The notes under the pieces were generated by a model. That model was not told the origin of the DNA, did no database searches, and was given only the letters and a program-made list of their open reading frames with translations. From Tenacibaculum finnmarkense (GTDB lineage Bacteria > Bacteroidota > Bacteroidia > Flavobacteriales > Flavobacteriaceae), in assembly GCF_900239185.1 (NCBI RefSeq), contig NZ_OENA01000085.1, positions 51,950-115,949 on the forward strand: a DNA stretch of 64,000 nucleotides, given 5' to 3'. Below, in pieces: positions 27,053 to 36,444 of this stretch; the stretch's first letter is position 1; every line of letters begins with the position of its first letter. Both the position numbers and the translations under genes were made by a program.

Positions 27053-27910
27053 TTAATCTAATTGTTTTGCTGAACGATAATAACGCATTACGATATTAGG
27101 ATCTGGATTATTTACTATTTTATTTTCCGATGCTTCTTGGTAATCAAATTGCGATAATACATGACGGATGCACTCTATTCTTGCTTTCTTTTTATCATTT
27201 GTTTTCACCACAATCCACGGGCTGTAGGTGGTGTGTGTTTTACTAAACATTTCTTCTTTATAATACGTATATCTACTCCATAGCTCTTGTCCTTTTTTAT
27301 CTACAGGACTAAATTTCCACCTTTTTAAAGGATTGTCATTTCGAGCATCAAAGCGACGCATTTGCTCATCTTTTGAAATAGATAGCCAAAATTTAATAAT
27401 CGTAACACCGTCTTCATGTAACATGTGTTCAAATTCTGGTACCTGAGCAAGAAATTTTTTATATTGATTTTTACTGCAAAAGTCCATTACAGGCTCTACT
27501 ACAGCACGGTTATACCAGCTTCTATCAAAAAAAACAATTTCGCCTGGATTTGGCAATTCTTTAATATAACGTTGAAAATACCACTGTCCTTTTTCAACAT
27601 CGGTTGGTTTATTTAACGCTACTAAACGCATAGATCGAGGGTTTAAATGCTCCATAAAACGACGGATATTCCCTCCTTTTCCTGCGGCATCTCTTCCTTC
27701 AAAAATAACTGCTACTCGCTTGTTATTCTTGGCAATCCACTGCTGTAATTTCACCAATTCTATCTGGAGTTTTTTCAACTCTTCTTCATAGGTTATTTTT
27801 TCAAGAACCTTCTGTATTGGTATTTCTTTTTGTTCAATTAAAGCTACTAATTCATCTGTTGATGAAATACTTTCAAAATCTTCAATGGTAAGCATTTTTT
27901 TATTTTTCAT
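27053..27910 (-). CDS. ppk2: Polyphosphate kinase 2 family protein, copy A
   Basis: A 285-residue PPK2 kinase, first gene of the pair. Walker A FEGRDAAGKGG, Walker B VFFDRSWYNRAVVEPV and the phosphate-binding RWKFSPVD are intact. Compared with copy B it has a longer C-terminal tail (VNNPDPNIVMRYYRSAKQLD). The start is MKNKKMLTIEDFE; Met6 is also possible. Its promoter should lie in the 69-base gap to the divergent LpxR-like gene, but I see no exact -7 consensus there. Confidence 0.94.
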   Translation of the reverse strand: MKNKKMLTIEDFESISSTDELVALIEQKEIPIQKVLEKITYEEELKKLQIELVKLQQWIAKNNKRVAVIFEGRDAAGKGGNIRRFMEHLNPRSMRLVALNKPTDVEKGQWYFQRYIKELPNPGEIVFFDRSWYNRAVVEPVMDFCSKNQYKKFLAQVPEFEHMLHEDGVTIIKFWLSISKDEQMRRFDARNDNPLKRWKFSPVDKKGQELWSRYTYYKEEMFSKTHTTYSPWIVVKTNDKKKARIECIRHVLSQFDYQEASENKIVNNPDPNIVMRYYRSAKQLD

Positions 27911-27979
27911 TTAAAAAATTTAAGTTGAAATACGCTATATTTAACCCTACATTGCTAAAATAAGACGATAATAATTGCT

Positions 27980-28927
27980 ATGAAACAAAAAATCTTTTTT
28001 TTTTTAATCCTCTGTAAAACAACTCTTTTTGCACAACAAAAACAGGCAAAAGAATTTAGTATTTTAACCGATAACGATTTATATATTTCGCTAGAACAAG
28101 ACAGGTATTACACCAATGGACTTTTTTTAAAGTATCGGTATTTGGCTAAAAAATGGCCTAAAAATATTGATAAAAAAGTAATTGAAATCCAAGTTGGAAA
28201 CCAAATGTACACGCCTTTTAAAGCATCCGTTGAACATCCTAAAAACCATGACCGTCCTTTTGCAGGGTATTCCTTTGGAAGTTTTGCTGTTTCTAAATTT
28301 TATAAAGACAACAGCCTATTAAAAACAACCCTACAAATAGGCATACTTGGCGCAGCAAGTAAAAGTAAAGAGCTTCAAAGTTTTGTACACAACTTGTATG
28401 GTTATACTAAAATAACAGGTTGGAAATATCAAATTAAAAACACCGTTGGCATCAATTTAAAAATAGCTTACATAAAAAGTTTATCAAAAGAAACATTTAC
28501 AGATATTAACTGGATCAACAGCTTTAATATTGGAACAATTCACACCAATTTAGCCACAGGTTTTTACGGAAGATTAAGCTTAAAACCACTTGAAAAAATT
28601 ACAAATTCGATTGCTTTTAACGCAAATTTAAATAACGAAAAAACCGCTTATACCAACAAAATAGAATCTTTCGTTTATATAAAACCAATGCTTCATTATA
28701 TTGCCTACGATGCGACCATTAAAGGCGGTTTTTTAAGCGATAATAAAAGCCCGATTACCTACCAAATTACTCCGTTTAAAGTTACCACAGAAATAGGAAT
28801 TCGTTTTACGGCGAATCAGTATAATTTTGGTTACGCTATAAATTATCACAGTAAAAAACTAAAAAGTGTCCGTGTGCCTGACTACAATTTTTACGGAACA
28901 CTACAATTTAATTACCTATTTAATTAA
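27980..28927 (+). CDS. Lipid A deacylase LpxR family protein (DUF2219)
   Basis: A 315-residue outer-membrane beta-barrel with signal peptide (FFFLILCKTTLFAQ). Family motifs are the N-terminal LTDNDLYISLEQDRYYTNG and the DRPFAGYSFGSF segment, which together hold the calcium and active-site residues of LpxR-type enzymes. These remove the 3'-acyloxyacyl chain of lipid A and so change endotoxicity. The length is close to the family norm. It is transcribed away from the ppk2 operon and towards dnaN. Confidence 0.86.
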   Translation: MKQKIFFFLILCKTTLFAQQKQAKEFSILTDNDLYISLEQDRYYTNGLFLKYRYLAKKWPKNIDKKVIEIQVGNQMYTPFKASVEHPKNHDRPFAGYSFGSFAVSKFYKDNSLLKTTLQIGILGAASKSKELQSFVHNLYGYTKITGWKYQIKNTVGINLKIAYIKSLSKETFTDINWINSFNIGTIHTNLATGFYGRLSLKPLEKITNSIAFNANLNNEKTAYTNKIESFVYIKPMLHYIAYDATIKGGFLSDNKSPITYQITPFKVTTEIGIRFTANQYNFGYAINYHSKKLKSVRVPDYNFYGTLQFNYLFN

Positions 28928-28975
28928 ATTGTTTATCTGAATGAAAAAATAATTTTTAAAATCATCAAATTACGA

Positions 28976-28983
28976 TACCTTTG
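28976..28983 (+). promoter_or_regulatory. Candidate -7 element of dnaN
   Basis: TACCTTTG is an exact TAnnTTTG match, 28 bases before the dnaN ATG. A -33 TTG at normal spacing was not found. Confidence 0.5.
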
Positions 28984-29011
28984 CACATCTAATAAACAGA
29001 AAACATACTCA

Positions 29012-30130
29012 ATGAAATTTATCGTATCTAGCTCTCAGTTATTAAAACAATTACAAGTTTTAGGAGGTGTTATAAACAGCAATAACACATTACCTATTTT
29101 AGACAATTTCCTGTTCGAACTAGCTAATAGTGAACTTCAAGTATCATCGTCAGATCTTGAAACAACGATGAGTTCAATTATAGCCGTAGAAAGTACCGAT
29201 ACAGGAGCAATAGCTATAAATGCTCGTTTATTACTAGATACCCTAAAAACATTTCCTGAGCAACCACTTACATTTAACGTAGAAGGAAGCAGCATCATTG
29301 AAATTATTTCAGAACAAGGTAAGTACGACATGGCGTATTTTAGCGGTGACGAATTTCCAAAAGCTGTTGAATTACCAGCACCTAGTAGTACTGAAATTCC
29401 GTCACATATTTTAGCTACGGCAATTTCAAAAACAATTTTTGCTGCGGGAAATGATGATTTAAGACCCGTAATGAGTGGTGTGTTTTTTCAATTTAATTCG
29501 AAAGAATTAACTTTTGTAGCTACCGATGCACATAAATTAGTAAAATATACCCGTACCGATGTTACTACTGAACAACCAGCGGAATTCATCATGCCTAAAA
29601 AACCTTTAAACTTATTAAAAGGGATTTTAAGCGGATCAGAAAGCAATGTTATTGTAGAATATAACGACACCAATGCAAAATTCACTTTTGAAAATGCCGT
29701 ATTAGTTTGTCGTTTAATTGATGGGAAATATCCTAATTATGAAGCAGTAATTCCTAAAGAGAATCCAAATAAATTAACTGTTGATAGAGCTTCTTTTTTA
29801 AACTCTGTACGTCGTGTTTCTATTTTTTCTAGTAAAACTACGCATCAAATTCGTTTAAAAATGGCAGGAACAGAATTAAATATTTCTGCCGAAGATTTAG
29901 ATTATTCAAACAAAGCGGATGAACGTTTACAATGTGATTATCAAGGTGATGATATGCAAATAGGCTTCAATTCTCGTTTTTTAAGTGAAATGCTTAATAA
30001 CTTAAATTCAAACGATGTTTTAATTGAAATGTCTTTACCAAACAGAGCCGGAATTTTAACACCTATTGACGGAACAGATCAGGGTGAGCAAGTTACCATG
30101 TTAGTAATGCCAGTAATGTTAAACGGATAA
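29012..30130 (+). CDS. dnaN: DNA polymerase III beta subunit (sliding clamp)
   Basis: A 372-residue clamp of normal length with the usual start MKFIVSSSQLLKQLQVLGGV and three repeated clamp domains. Recognisable segments are LPILDNFLFE, AINARLLLDTLKTFP, VATDAHKLVKYTR and the end VTMLVMPVMLNG, which forms part of the peptide-binding cleft. It encircles DNA and tethers the replicative polymerase. dnaA, recF and gyrB are not adjacent, so the classic origin cluster is not seen here. It has its own promoter and a strong terminator. Confidence 0.98.
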   Translation: MKFIVSSSQLLKQLQVLGGVINSNNTLPILDNFLFELANSELQVSSSDLETTMSSIIAVESTDTGAIAINARLLLDTLKTFPEQPLTFNVEGSSIIEIISEQGKYDMAYFSGDEFPKAVELPAPSSTEIPSHILATAISKTIFAAGNDDLRPVMSGVFFQFNSKELTFVATDAHKLVKYTRTDVTTEQPAEFIMPKKPLNLLKGILSGSESNVIVEYNDTNAKFTFENAVLVCRLIDGKYPNYEAVIPKENPNKLTVDRASFLNSVRRVSIFSSKTTHQIRLKMAGTELNISAEDLDYSNKADERLQCDYQGDDMQIGFNSRFLSEMLNNLNSNDVLIEMSLPNRAGILTPIDGTDQGEQVTMLVMPVMLNG

Positions 30131-30147
30131 AAAACACTTATAACTAC

Positions 30148-30180
30148 AAAAGCCACATATTCAACTATGTGGCTTTTTTT
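30148..30180 (+). terminator. Terminator of dnaN
   Basis: AAAAGCCACATA pairs with TATGTGGCTTTT around a six-base loop and runs into more T residues. It lies 18 bases after the stop codon. Confidence 0.93.
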
Positions 30181-30311
30181 TCATCAAAAAAATAGTGTAG
30201 CTTTTTTTTCTTATCCTTTTTCGCTTCAAAAAATGATAAATAATTGTAAATTTACGCTTTTCAAAGCTATTTATAAGAACACTTTAACCCTATAAAAACT
30301 TATTAAAGTAA

Positions 30312-30890
30312 TTGCATACTCGTACTCTCATATTCGTTTTTTGGAGTCTTTTTTTGAGTCAAATATTAGTTGCTCAAAAAGATTCTACAGCTGTAAAAGC
30401 TAATCAACTACAAATAAGTAGCAATAAATACAACCCATTATCGCCAAGTAAAGCCGCTTTTTATGCTGCTATTTTACCTGGAGCTGGGCAAATTTATAAT
30501 AAAAAATACTGGAAAGTACCCTTTGTTTGGGCTTCTTTAGCCATACCAACTTATTTTTATATTGATAATAGTAATGAATATAATCGCTACAGAACTGCTT
30601 TTAAACTAAGATCACAAGGAGTTAGAGATGAATTTACCAATGCAGAAGGTAAAGAATTAATTTCTACTCCAGGTTTAGAAAATGCACAAAAAGTACTTCG
30701 AAAAAATAGAGATTTATCTTTGTTAACAGGTGTTTTATTCTATGTTTTACAAATTGTAGAAGCAAGTGTAAACGCCCATTTATTACAATTTGATACCGAC
30801 GATAGTTTGTCGTTACAACCAATGGTCTACCCTGACCCATTATTTATAGAAGCCCCAAAAGTTGGTTTAACTTTAAAATATTCCTTTTAA
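30312..30890 (+). CDS. DUF5683 membrane protein
   Basis: A 192-residue protein with a signal-like N-terminus (LIFVFWSLFLSQILVAQ) and the DUF5683 core (PSKAAFYAAILPGAGQIYNKKYWKVPFVW), which has two more hydrophobic segments (about 70-90 and 130-155). Function unknown; the family is Bacteroidota-wide and usually sits next to dapB. The start must be TTG at 30312: an in-frame TAA lies immediately before it and the first internal ATG is far downstream. It is the first gene of an operon with dapB (one-base gap), lepB and a WbqC gene. Confidence 0.85.
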   Translation: MHTRTLIFVFWSLFLSQILVAQKDSTAVKANQLQISSNKYNPLSPSKAAFYAAILPGAGQIYNKKYWKVPFVWASLAIPTYFYIDNSNEYNRYRTAFKLRSQGVRDEFTNAEGKELISTPGLENAQKVLRKNRDLSLLTGVLFYVLQIVEASVNAHLLQFDTDDSLSLQPMVYPDPLFIEAPKVGLTLKYSF

Positions 30891-30891
30891 T

Positions 30892-31593
30892 ATGAAAATA
30901 GCATTACTTGGCTATGGCAGAATGGGTAAAGAAATTGAAAAAATTGCTTTACAAAGAGGTCATGAAATAATAATTAAAGCATCAGGAACAGCAACATACG
31001 ATATTACAAAAGCCGATGTTGCTATTGATTTTAGCATTCCAGATGCCGCTTTTAATAATATCAGTCATTGCATTAACAACCAAATTCCTGTTATTTCAGG
31101 AACTACAGGATGGTTAGAAAAATACGATTCTATTGTTGAATTATGCAACCAAAAACAAGGGGCATTTATCTACGCTTCTAATTTTAGTTTGGGCGTAAAT
31201 GTATTTTTTGAACTAAATAAGCAACTCGCTAAAATGATGCAAACTTTAGATCAATACACTATTTCTATTGAAGAAATTCATCACACAAAAAAATTAGACG
31301 CACCAAGTGGAACAGCAATTACTTTAGCCGAAGGAATTATTGAAAACAGCGCTAAAAAAGCATGGGAATTAGACGCTAAAACATCCGAAGAAAACATTCC
31401 TATTACCGCTATTAGAACACCCGATGTGCCAGGCACACACACCACAATGTATGATTCTATTGTTGATTCTATCGCTATAAAACACACCGCTCACAACAGG
31501 CAAGGCTTTGCTTTAGGTGCTGTTATTGCTGCCGAATGGCTGGCTGACAAAACAGGTGTTTTTACCATGAGAGATGTGTTAAATTTAGGTTAA
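30892..31593 (+). CDS. dapB: 4-hydroxy-tetrahydrodipicolinate reductase
   Basis: A 233-residue enzyme of lysine and diaminopimelate synthesis that reduces the DapA product with NAD(P)H. It shows the Rossmann start MKIALLGYGRMGKEIEK, the nucleotide/substrate motif ISGTTGW, the catalytic EIHHTKKLDAPSGTA and RTPDVPGTHT. It is shorter than the E. coli enzyme (about 270), as is usual in this phylum. It begins one base after DUF5683 and is followed, after 93 bases, by lepB. Confidence 0.96.
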   Translation: MKIALLGYGRMGKEIEKIALQRGHEIIIKASGTATYDITKADVAIDFSIPDAAFNNISHCINNQIPVISGTTGWLEKYDSIVELCNQKQGAFIYASNFSLGVNVFFELNKQLAKMMQTLDQYTISIEEIHHTKKLDAPSGTAITLAEGIIENSAKKAWELDAKTSEENIPITAIRTPDVPGTHTTMYDSIVDSIAIKHTAHNRQGFALGAVIAAEWLADKTGVFTMRDVLNLG

Positions 31594-31686
31594 TAATCGT
31601 ATAAGAACGTAACAATCGCCTACATAAAAACACTAATAATATTGAATATAATTCCTACTTTATAGGAACAAAAAAATAGCTACATT

Positions 31687-33267
31687 ATGACATTTTCAGA
31701 ATGGTTTTTATTCTTTTTAATACTTCAAGTAATCCACTTTTTAGGAACTTGGAAACTCTACGTTAAAGCTGGTAGAAAAGCTTGGGAAGCTGCCCTACCT
31801 ATTTACAACGCAATTATTTTAATGCAAATAATTAACCGCCCGAAATGGTGGGTAATTTTATTATTTATCCCTGTTGTAAACCTTTTAATGTTTCCTATCC
31901 TTTGGATAGAAACTTGTAGAAGTTTCGGTTTTAATAAAAAAACCGACACCCTTTTAGCGGTTTTTACACTTGGTTTTTATATTTATTATATCAACTATTT
32001 AACCGATACACCTTATATTGAAGATAGAAGTTTACAACCAAATTCGGCATTAGGAGAATGGGTAAGTTCTATCGCTTTTGCTATTATTGCAGCAACACTG
32101 GTGCATACTTATTTTATGCAACCTTATACCATTCCAACATCATCTTTAGAAAAAACATTATTGGTTGGTGATTATTTATTTGTTAGTAAATTTCACTACG
32201 GAGCGCGTATTCCTAGTACTACAATTGCCGCACCAATGGCACATGATACCCTTCCTGTTTTAGGAACAAAATCTTTTATTTCTGATGATAAAAATAAAGA
32301 TGGATTTTTAAATAAAACCTCGTTACCTTATATGAGAATTCCTGGTTTTCAAAAAATTAAACGCAACGATATTGTTGTATTTAGTTGGCCTGCGGATAGT
32401 TTAAAAACCATGTGGGGCGATAAATCGGGCGTAGCAACTTATAAGCCTATTGATAAGAAAACAAATTACGTAAAAAGAGCCACAGGTATTGCTGGCGATA
32501 CTTTAGAAGTGCGTGATGGCTATGTCTTTATCAACGGAAAAAAAACAATTTTACCGGACAGAGCAAAGCCACAATGGTATTTTAAAGTTGATACCCAAGG
32601 TGTAAAATTACCAATGGAAACCATCAACGAATTTAATATAAATGGTGAAGGCAAAATGTCTAACGATGGCATTTATTATTTTAATTTAACAGATGACGAA
32701 GCTGCTTCTTTAGCAAAAAACAGCTTGGTAAAAAGTGTTACAAAACGTATAAGACCAAAAGGAACTTATGACGCTTCTGTTTTTCCTCACAGCCCAAAAT
32801 ACGCTTGGTCTTCTGATAATTTCGGTCCTCTTTATATTCCAAAAGCAGGAAGTACAGTTCCTTTAAATGAAGATACTATTCCTTTTTACGAGCAAATTAT
32901 TCGTAGATATGAAAATAATAATTTAACCATTTTTGGTGATGAAATTTATATCAACGGAAAAAAAGCAACAAGCTACACCTTTAAACAAGATTATTATTGG
33001 ATGATGGGAGATAACCGTCAAAACTCATTAGATGCAAGAAATTGGGGATATGTTCCTTTTGACCATGTGGTTGGTAAACCCGTGTTAATTTGGCTAAGTT
33101 GGAATCCTAACGCGCCTGATTTTATGTCGAAAATAAACTCTATTCGTTGGCAAAGAATGTTTACCACAGTTGGCGGAAGCGGAAAACCTACCTCATATTT
33201 ATGGTTAGCGCTTTTACTAATTGCGGGCTACACACTTTATAGTTTTAAAAAAGATAAAAAGAAATAA
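31687..33267 (+). CDS. lepB: Signal peptidase I, long form with N-terminal membrane domain
   Basis: A 526-residue inner-membrane protease that removes Sec and Tat signal peptides. The first 115 residues carry about four hydrophobic segments like a DUF5684 domain, unusual compared with the one or two of E. coli. The catalytic serine is Ser153 in PTSSLEKTL and the general base is Lys263 (NYVKRATGIAGD), both intact. The C-terminal box GDNRQNSLDARNWGYVP is clear. A long insertion separates Lys263 from that box, and one more hydrophobic segment ends the protein. It should process the signal peptides of the many exported proteins in this window. Confidence 0.95.
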   Translation: MTFSEWFLFFLILQVIHFLGTWKLYVKAGRKAWEAALPIYNAIILMQIINRPKWWVILLFIPVVNLLMFPILWIETCRSFGFNKKTDTLLAVFTLGFYIYYINYLTDTPYIEDRSLQPNSALGEWVSSIAFAIIAATLVHTYFMQPYTIPTSSLEKTLLVGDYLFVSKFHYGARIPSTTIAAPMAHDTLPVLGTKSFISDDKNKDGFLNKTSLPYMRIPGFQKIKRNDIVVFSWPADSLKTMWGDKSGVATYKPIDKKTNYVKRATGIAGDTLEVRDGYVFINGKKTILPDRAKPQWYFKVDTQGVKLPMETINEFNINGEGKMSNDGIYYFNLTDDEAASLAKNSLVKSVTKRIRPKGTYDASVFPHSPKYAWSSDNFGPLYIPKAGSTVPLNEDTIPFYEQIIRRYENNNLTIFGDEIYINGKKATSYTFKQDYYWMMGDNRQNSLDARNWGYVPFDHVVGKPVLIWLSWNPNAPDFMSKINSIRWQRMFTTVGGSGKPTSYLWLALLLIAGYTLYSFKKDKKK

Positions 33268-33879
33268 ATGGCACTTTTTATACCTACCTATTTTGCGCCT
33301 ATTTCGCAATACGCCGCTATTTATAATGCCGATTCTGTAGTGTTTGAGCTTGAAGATAATTATCAAAAACAAACCTACCGAAACCGATGTGCTATTTATG
33401 CTGCTAACGGAAAATTGTCCTTAAATATTCCTGTAAAACATTTACTTACAGAGAGTAGAAAAAAGAGTAAAGATACCTTGGTTGAAAGTGATATTCCATG
33501 GCAACAACAGCATTTTAAATCCTTACAATCGGCGTATAAATCATCGCCATTTTTTGAGTTTTTTGAAGATGATATTGCTGCAATATTTCATAAAAAATAC
33601 AGGTATTTGCAAGATATTAATATTGACACGCATTTATTTATTGCAGATGCTTTGCAAATTGATGATTCGTTTACAAAAACCGTAGATTATCAAGTAACAC
33701 CAAATATTCCTGATTACAGAAATTTGGCAATTGCTAAAAAAGGTATTGAAATTGAAATGGAACGCTACATTCAAATTTTTGATGACAAACATGGATTTAT
33801 GCCTAATTTATCTATTTTAGATTTACTTTTTATGGAAGGCCCAAATGCAAGTACTTTTTTAGAAAATATTAAAATTTAA
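33268..33879 (+). CDS. WbqC-like family protein
   Basis: A 203-residue protein of the WbqC family, first seen in O-antigen loci, function unsettled. The start MALFIPTYFAPISQYAAIY and the segments NRCAIYAANGKLSLNIPVKH and LEIF-like end agree with the family. The ATG directly follows the lepB stop codon, so the two are translationally coupled. It ends the DUF5683-dapB-lepB operon, with a perfect palindromic hairpin 31 bases downstream. Confidence 0.85.
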   Translation: MALFIPTYFAPISQYAAIYNADSVVFELEDNYQKQTYRNRCAIYAANGKLSLNIPVKHLLTESRKKSKDTLVESDIPWQQQHFKSLQSAYKSSPFFEFFEDDIAAIFHKKYRYLQDINIDTHLFIADALQIDDSFTKTVDYQVTPNIPDYRNLAIAKKGIEIEMERYIQIFDDKHGFMPNLSILDLLFMEGPNASTFLENIKI

Positions 33880-33910
33880 ATAGGTTTATTCAACCTCTAT
33901 AAATAAAACA

Positions 33911-33941
33911 GACCTCACAGGTTTTAAAAACCTGTGAGGTC
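33911..33941. terminator. Perfect 31-base palindromic hairpin, terminator and possible dispersed repeat
   Basis: Fifteen bases starting GACCTCACAGG pair perfectly with the last fifteen, leaving a single central base. It lies between the convergent WbqC and rlmF genes. Palindromes of this kind recur in flavobacterial genomes (from memory), so it may be a repeat element used as a terminator. No second copy was noticed in the window. Confidence 0.8.
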
Positions 33942-33988
33942 TAATTTTAACTAACTATTTTATTAAAAGTTGATTTTATTTACAAAAT

Positions 33989-34846
33989 CTAAAACCTCCA
34001 GCACACAATACGTGTTACTTTATTTCCTTGGCTCATCGGAATTACTTTAAATTCTTTTACTTTTAATTTCTTAGCAGAAACCTGTAAGTTTTTTACGTTT
34101 TCTTTTCTTGAAACTAAACTTGTAAACCATTTACTCGATTCTGGCTGTAAAGAACTTTCGTATAAATAAGTATGTAAAAAAGCTTTTTCACCTCCTAAAT
34201 ACCATAATTCATTATGATTTCCTGCAAAATTACGTACGGCGCTATTTCCTAAATTTCTCGATTTTCTTAAATTCGCTCCTCTTGCCTCGTTTGCCGATTT
34301 ATAAAATGGCGGATTACACATCGTTATAGTAAACGACTCGTTTTCATTTATAATTCCTTTTAAAATATTCATTTCATCAATTTGATGACGTAATGTAATT
34401 TTATCGCTTAAATTATTATCATCGATAATATCTTGTGCAAAATCTAACGAATCTAAATCAATATCAACCGCTACGAAATTCCAATCATAAGCCGATGCAC
34501 CCAATAATGGATATACACAACTTGCTCCTGTACCAATATCTAAAACGGTAACTTTTTCTTCTTTATCGCTAATTAAATCGGCGATATGATGAATATAATC
34601 AGCTCTTCCAGGAATTGGAGGGCATAAATTTGCATCAGGGAAATTCCAATCTTTAATATTATAATATGCCGCCAATAAGGCTTTGTTAAATTCTTTAACC
34701 GCTACTGGATTTGAAAAATCAATGGTTTCTTTATCAAATTTTTCAATAATAAACTCCGAAATTGCAGGATATTTTTCTTTTAAAAAGTTAAAATCGTATC
34801 CATCTTTGTGCTTGTTATTCTCGTGTAATCCTTTTTTATCTTCCAT
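33989..34846 (-). CDS. rlmF: 23S rRNA (adenine(1618)-N6)-methyltransferase
   Basis: A 285-residue SAM-dependent methyltransferase that modifies adenine 1618 of 23S rRNA. The SAM-binding motif is VLDIGTGASCVYPLLGA and the catalytic motif IV is CNPPFYKSANEA, followed by the family segment RNFAGNHNELWYLGGEKAF. The C-terminus (FKVIPMSQGNKVTRIVCWRF) also fits. The length is normal. It begins one base after the bshC stop codon and so is the last gene of a three-gene operon (methyltransferase, bshC, rlmF). Confidence 0.95.
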   Translation of the reverse strand: MEDKKGLHENNKHKDGYDFNFLKEKYPAISEFIIEKFDKETIDFSNPVAVKEFNKALLAAYYNIKDWNFPDANLCPPIPGRADYIHHIADLISDKEEKVTVLDIGTGASCVYPLLGASAYDWNFVAVDIDLDSLDFAQDIIDDNNLSDKITLRHQIDEMNILKGIINENESFTITMCNPPFYKSANEARGANLRKSRNLGNSAVRNFAGNHNELWYLGGEKAFLHTYLYESSLQPESSKWFTSLVSRKENVKNLQVSAKKLKVKEFKVIPMSQGNKVTRIVCWRF

Positions 34847-34847
34847 G

Positions 34848-36440
34848 CTAAAATATCAGTACTGTAAATTCTAATTTTAAAGGTTTTAACCCTTTTTTTA
34901 ATTCTTTTATCAAAATATTTCCGTGCGCTAAATAATATTCAGAAAAGTTTCGTTGACGCTCTTCTAAACTTCCATTTGGCAATATTTCGTTTTGCAAAAA
35001 TACAATTCTATCTACAAAGTTTTTATGTCGGCGTTTTTCTGCTCGCAACCAGCGTTTTTCTAAAGATTCTAAACCATTTAACTGTTTCTTTTCTTGTGCA
35101 TTTACAGCGCCTACAAAGGAAACATCTGTTTTTTCAGCCAATGCTCGTAAAGTAACAAATTGCTGCTTTAAAAACTCTTTCTGCTCGGTGAAATCTATTT
35201 TTTCTTCCGATATCTCTAATACTTTCTTTTTAAGCAACTCACGCTGTTTCAAGAAAATATCTTCTAAACTAATGGTTAATTTGGTTAATTTAGTTGCTTG
35301 TTTTTCAGAAATTATCTGTGCCGAATTTCGTAATAATAAAATAGGAAACGGCACTTTTACCGCTTCAAAATAACTTTTTAATTCTAGCCAATACGCCAAT
35401 TCACCACCCCCACCAAGATAGCAAAGATTTGGTAAAATTACCTCCTGATACAACGGACGCATAATTACATTTGGTGAAAATCGGTCGGGAAATTGAGCAA
35501 CTTCTTCTAGTAAATCGTTTAAATCCCAAGAAATATCAGTGTTATTTACCTTATAAATATCATTTTCAAAAACAATACGTTCTCGAATTTTATCGGTTAA
35601 ATAAAACAAATTAATTTCCCGTGGATTTACTTGAATTTTATAATTTTTACCGAAATCTTTAATAGTTTCGCTTACTTTTTTATACGATGTTTGACTTTTT
35701 AATTCATTCTCGATAAACGGAATAAATACTTTTTTCAACGATTTTTCATCGGCATCAATAATTACCAAACCATATTCACCAAATAATTCATTGGCAATAT
35801 AACGGGTTGCATCGGCTAAATTTGCGTGTTTTACATAGGCTTTTTCGAATAATTCCTTTAAAAATACCGCATTTTTTGAAGCGCCTAAATGTTCTGAAAA
35901 CACCGCTAAAACTTCTGCCAATCCTTGGGTTGAAAAACGCCCGACAGCACCTGTTTGATCAGAATTCCACTGTACTTTTTTTCCTTTAAAATTAAAGTAA
36001 TTGATTTCTTCAAAATCATGATCTTCGGTAGCCATCCAATAAATAGGCACAAAGTTTTGCTTCGGATATTTTGCCGTTAATTCTTCCGCTAAATTAATGG
36101 CTGTAATAATTTTATATAAAAAATACAACGGTCCTGTAAACAGATTTAACTGATGCCCTGTGGTTACTGTAAAGGTGTTTTCTGAAGATAAACTCGCAAT
36201 ATTTTGCGCTGTACTAGCTGTTGTTGTTACTTTTAAATATTGTTTTTCTAAGGCAGTAACAAGTGTTTTTCTTGTGTCTTTTGAAAAATGAGCTTTTTTC
36301 GTTGCTATTTGCTTTTCAAAACCTTCTAAAGATGAAAAATTATCATAAAAAGGTGTTATTTCTGCTGATTCCTCTAAATAATCGAGCATTGTTTTAGAGA
36401 AAAAACCAGTTTTTTTAAAAGGGATATTTGTTACTTTCAT
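34848..36440 (-). CDS. bshC: Bacillithiol biosynthesis cysteine-adding enzyme
   Basis: A 530-residue enzyme that joins cysteine to glucosaminyl-malate in the last step of bacillithiol synthesis, the low-molecular-weight thiol of this group. The start MKVTNIPFKKTGFFSK, VTTGHQLNLFTGPLYFLYK, IYWMATEDHDFEEINYF, MRPLYQEVILPNLCYLGGGGELAYWLEL and the coiled-coil region around residues 390-450 are diagnostic. I chose this ATG (36440); a longer frame to 36494 would overlap the preceding methyltransferase gene. bshA and bshB are not in the window. Confidence 0.96.
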   Translation of the reverse strand: MKVTNIPFKKTGFFSKTMLDYLEESAEITPFYDNFSSLEGFEKQIATKKAHFSKDTRKTLVTALEKQYLKVTTTASTAQNIASLSSENTFTVTTGHQLNLFTGPLYFLYKIITAINLAEELTAKYPKQNFVPIYWMATEDHDFEEINYFNFKGKKVQWNSDQTGAVGRFSTQGLAEVLAVFSEHLGASKNAVFLKELFEKAYVKHANLADATRYIANELFGEYGLVIIDADEKSLKKVFIPFIENELKSQTSYKKVSETIKDFGKNYKIQVNPREINLFYLTDKIRERIVFENDIYKVNNTDISWDLNDLLEEVAQFPDRFSPNVIMRPLYQEVILPNLCYLGGGGELAYWLELKSYFEAVKVPFPILLLRNSAQIISEKQATKLTKLTISLEDIFLKQRELLKKKVLEISEEKIDFTEQKEFLKQQFVTLRALAEKTDVSFVGAVNAQEKKQLNGLESLEKRWLRAEKRRHKNFVDRIVFLQNEILPNGSLEERQRNFSEYYLAHGNILIKELKKGLKPLKLEFTVLIF

Positions 36441-36444
36441 AGAC

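Noticed and set aside
29012..30130. Replication origin near dnaN
   Set aside because: No dnaA, no DnaA-box cluster was noticed, and the neighbours do not match an origin cluster.
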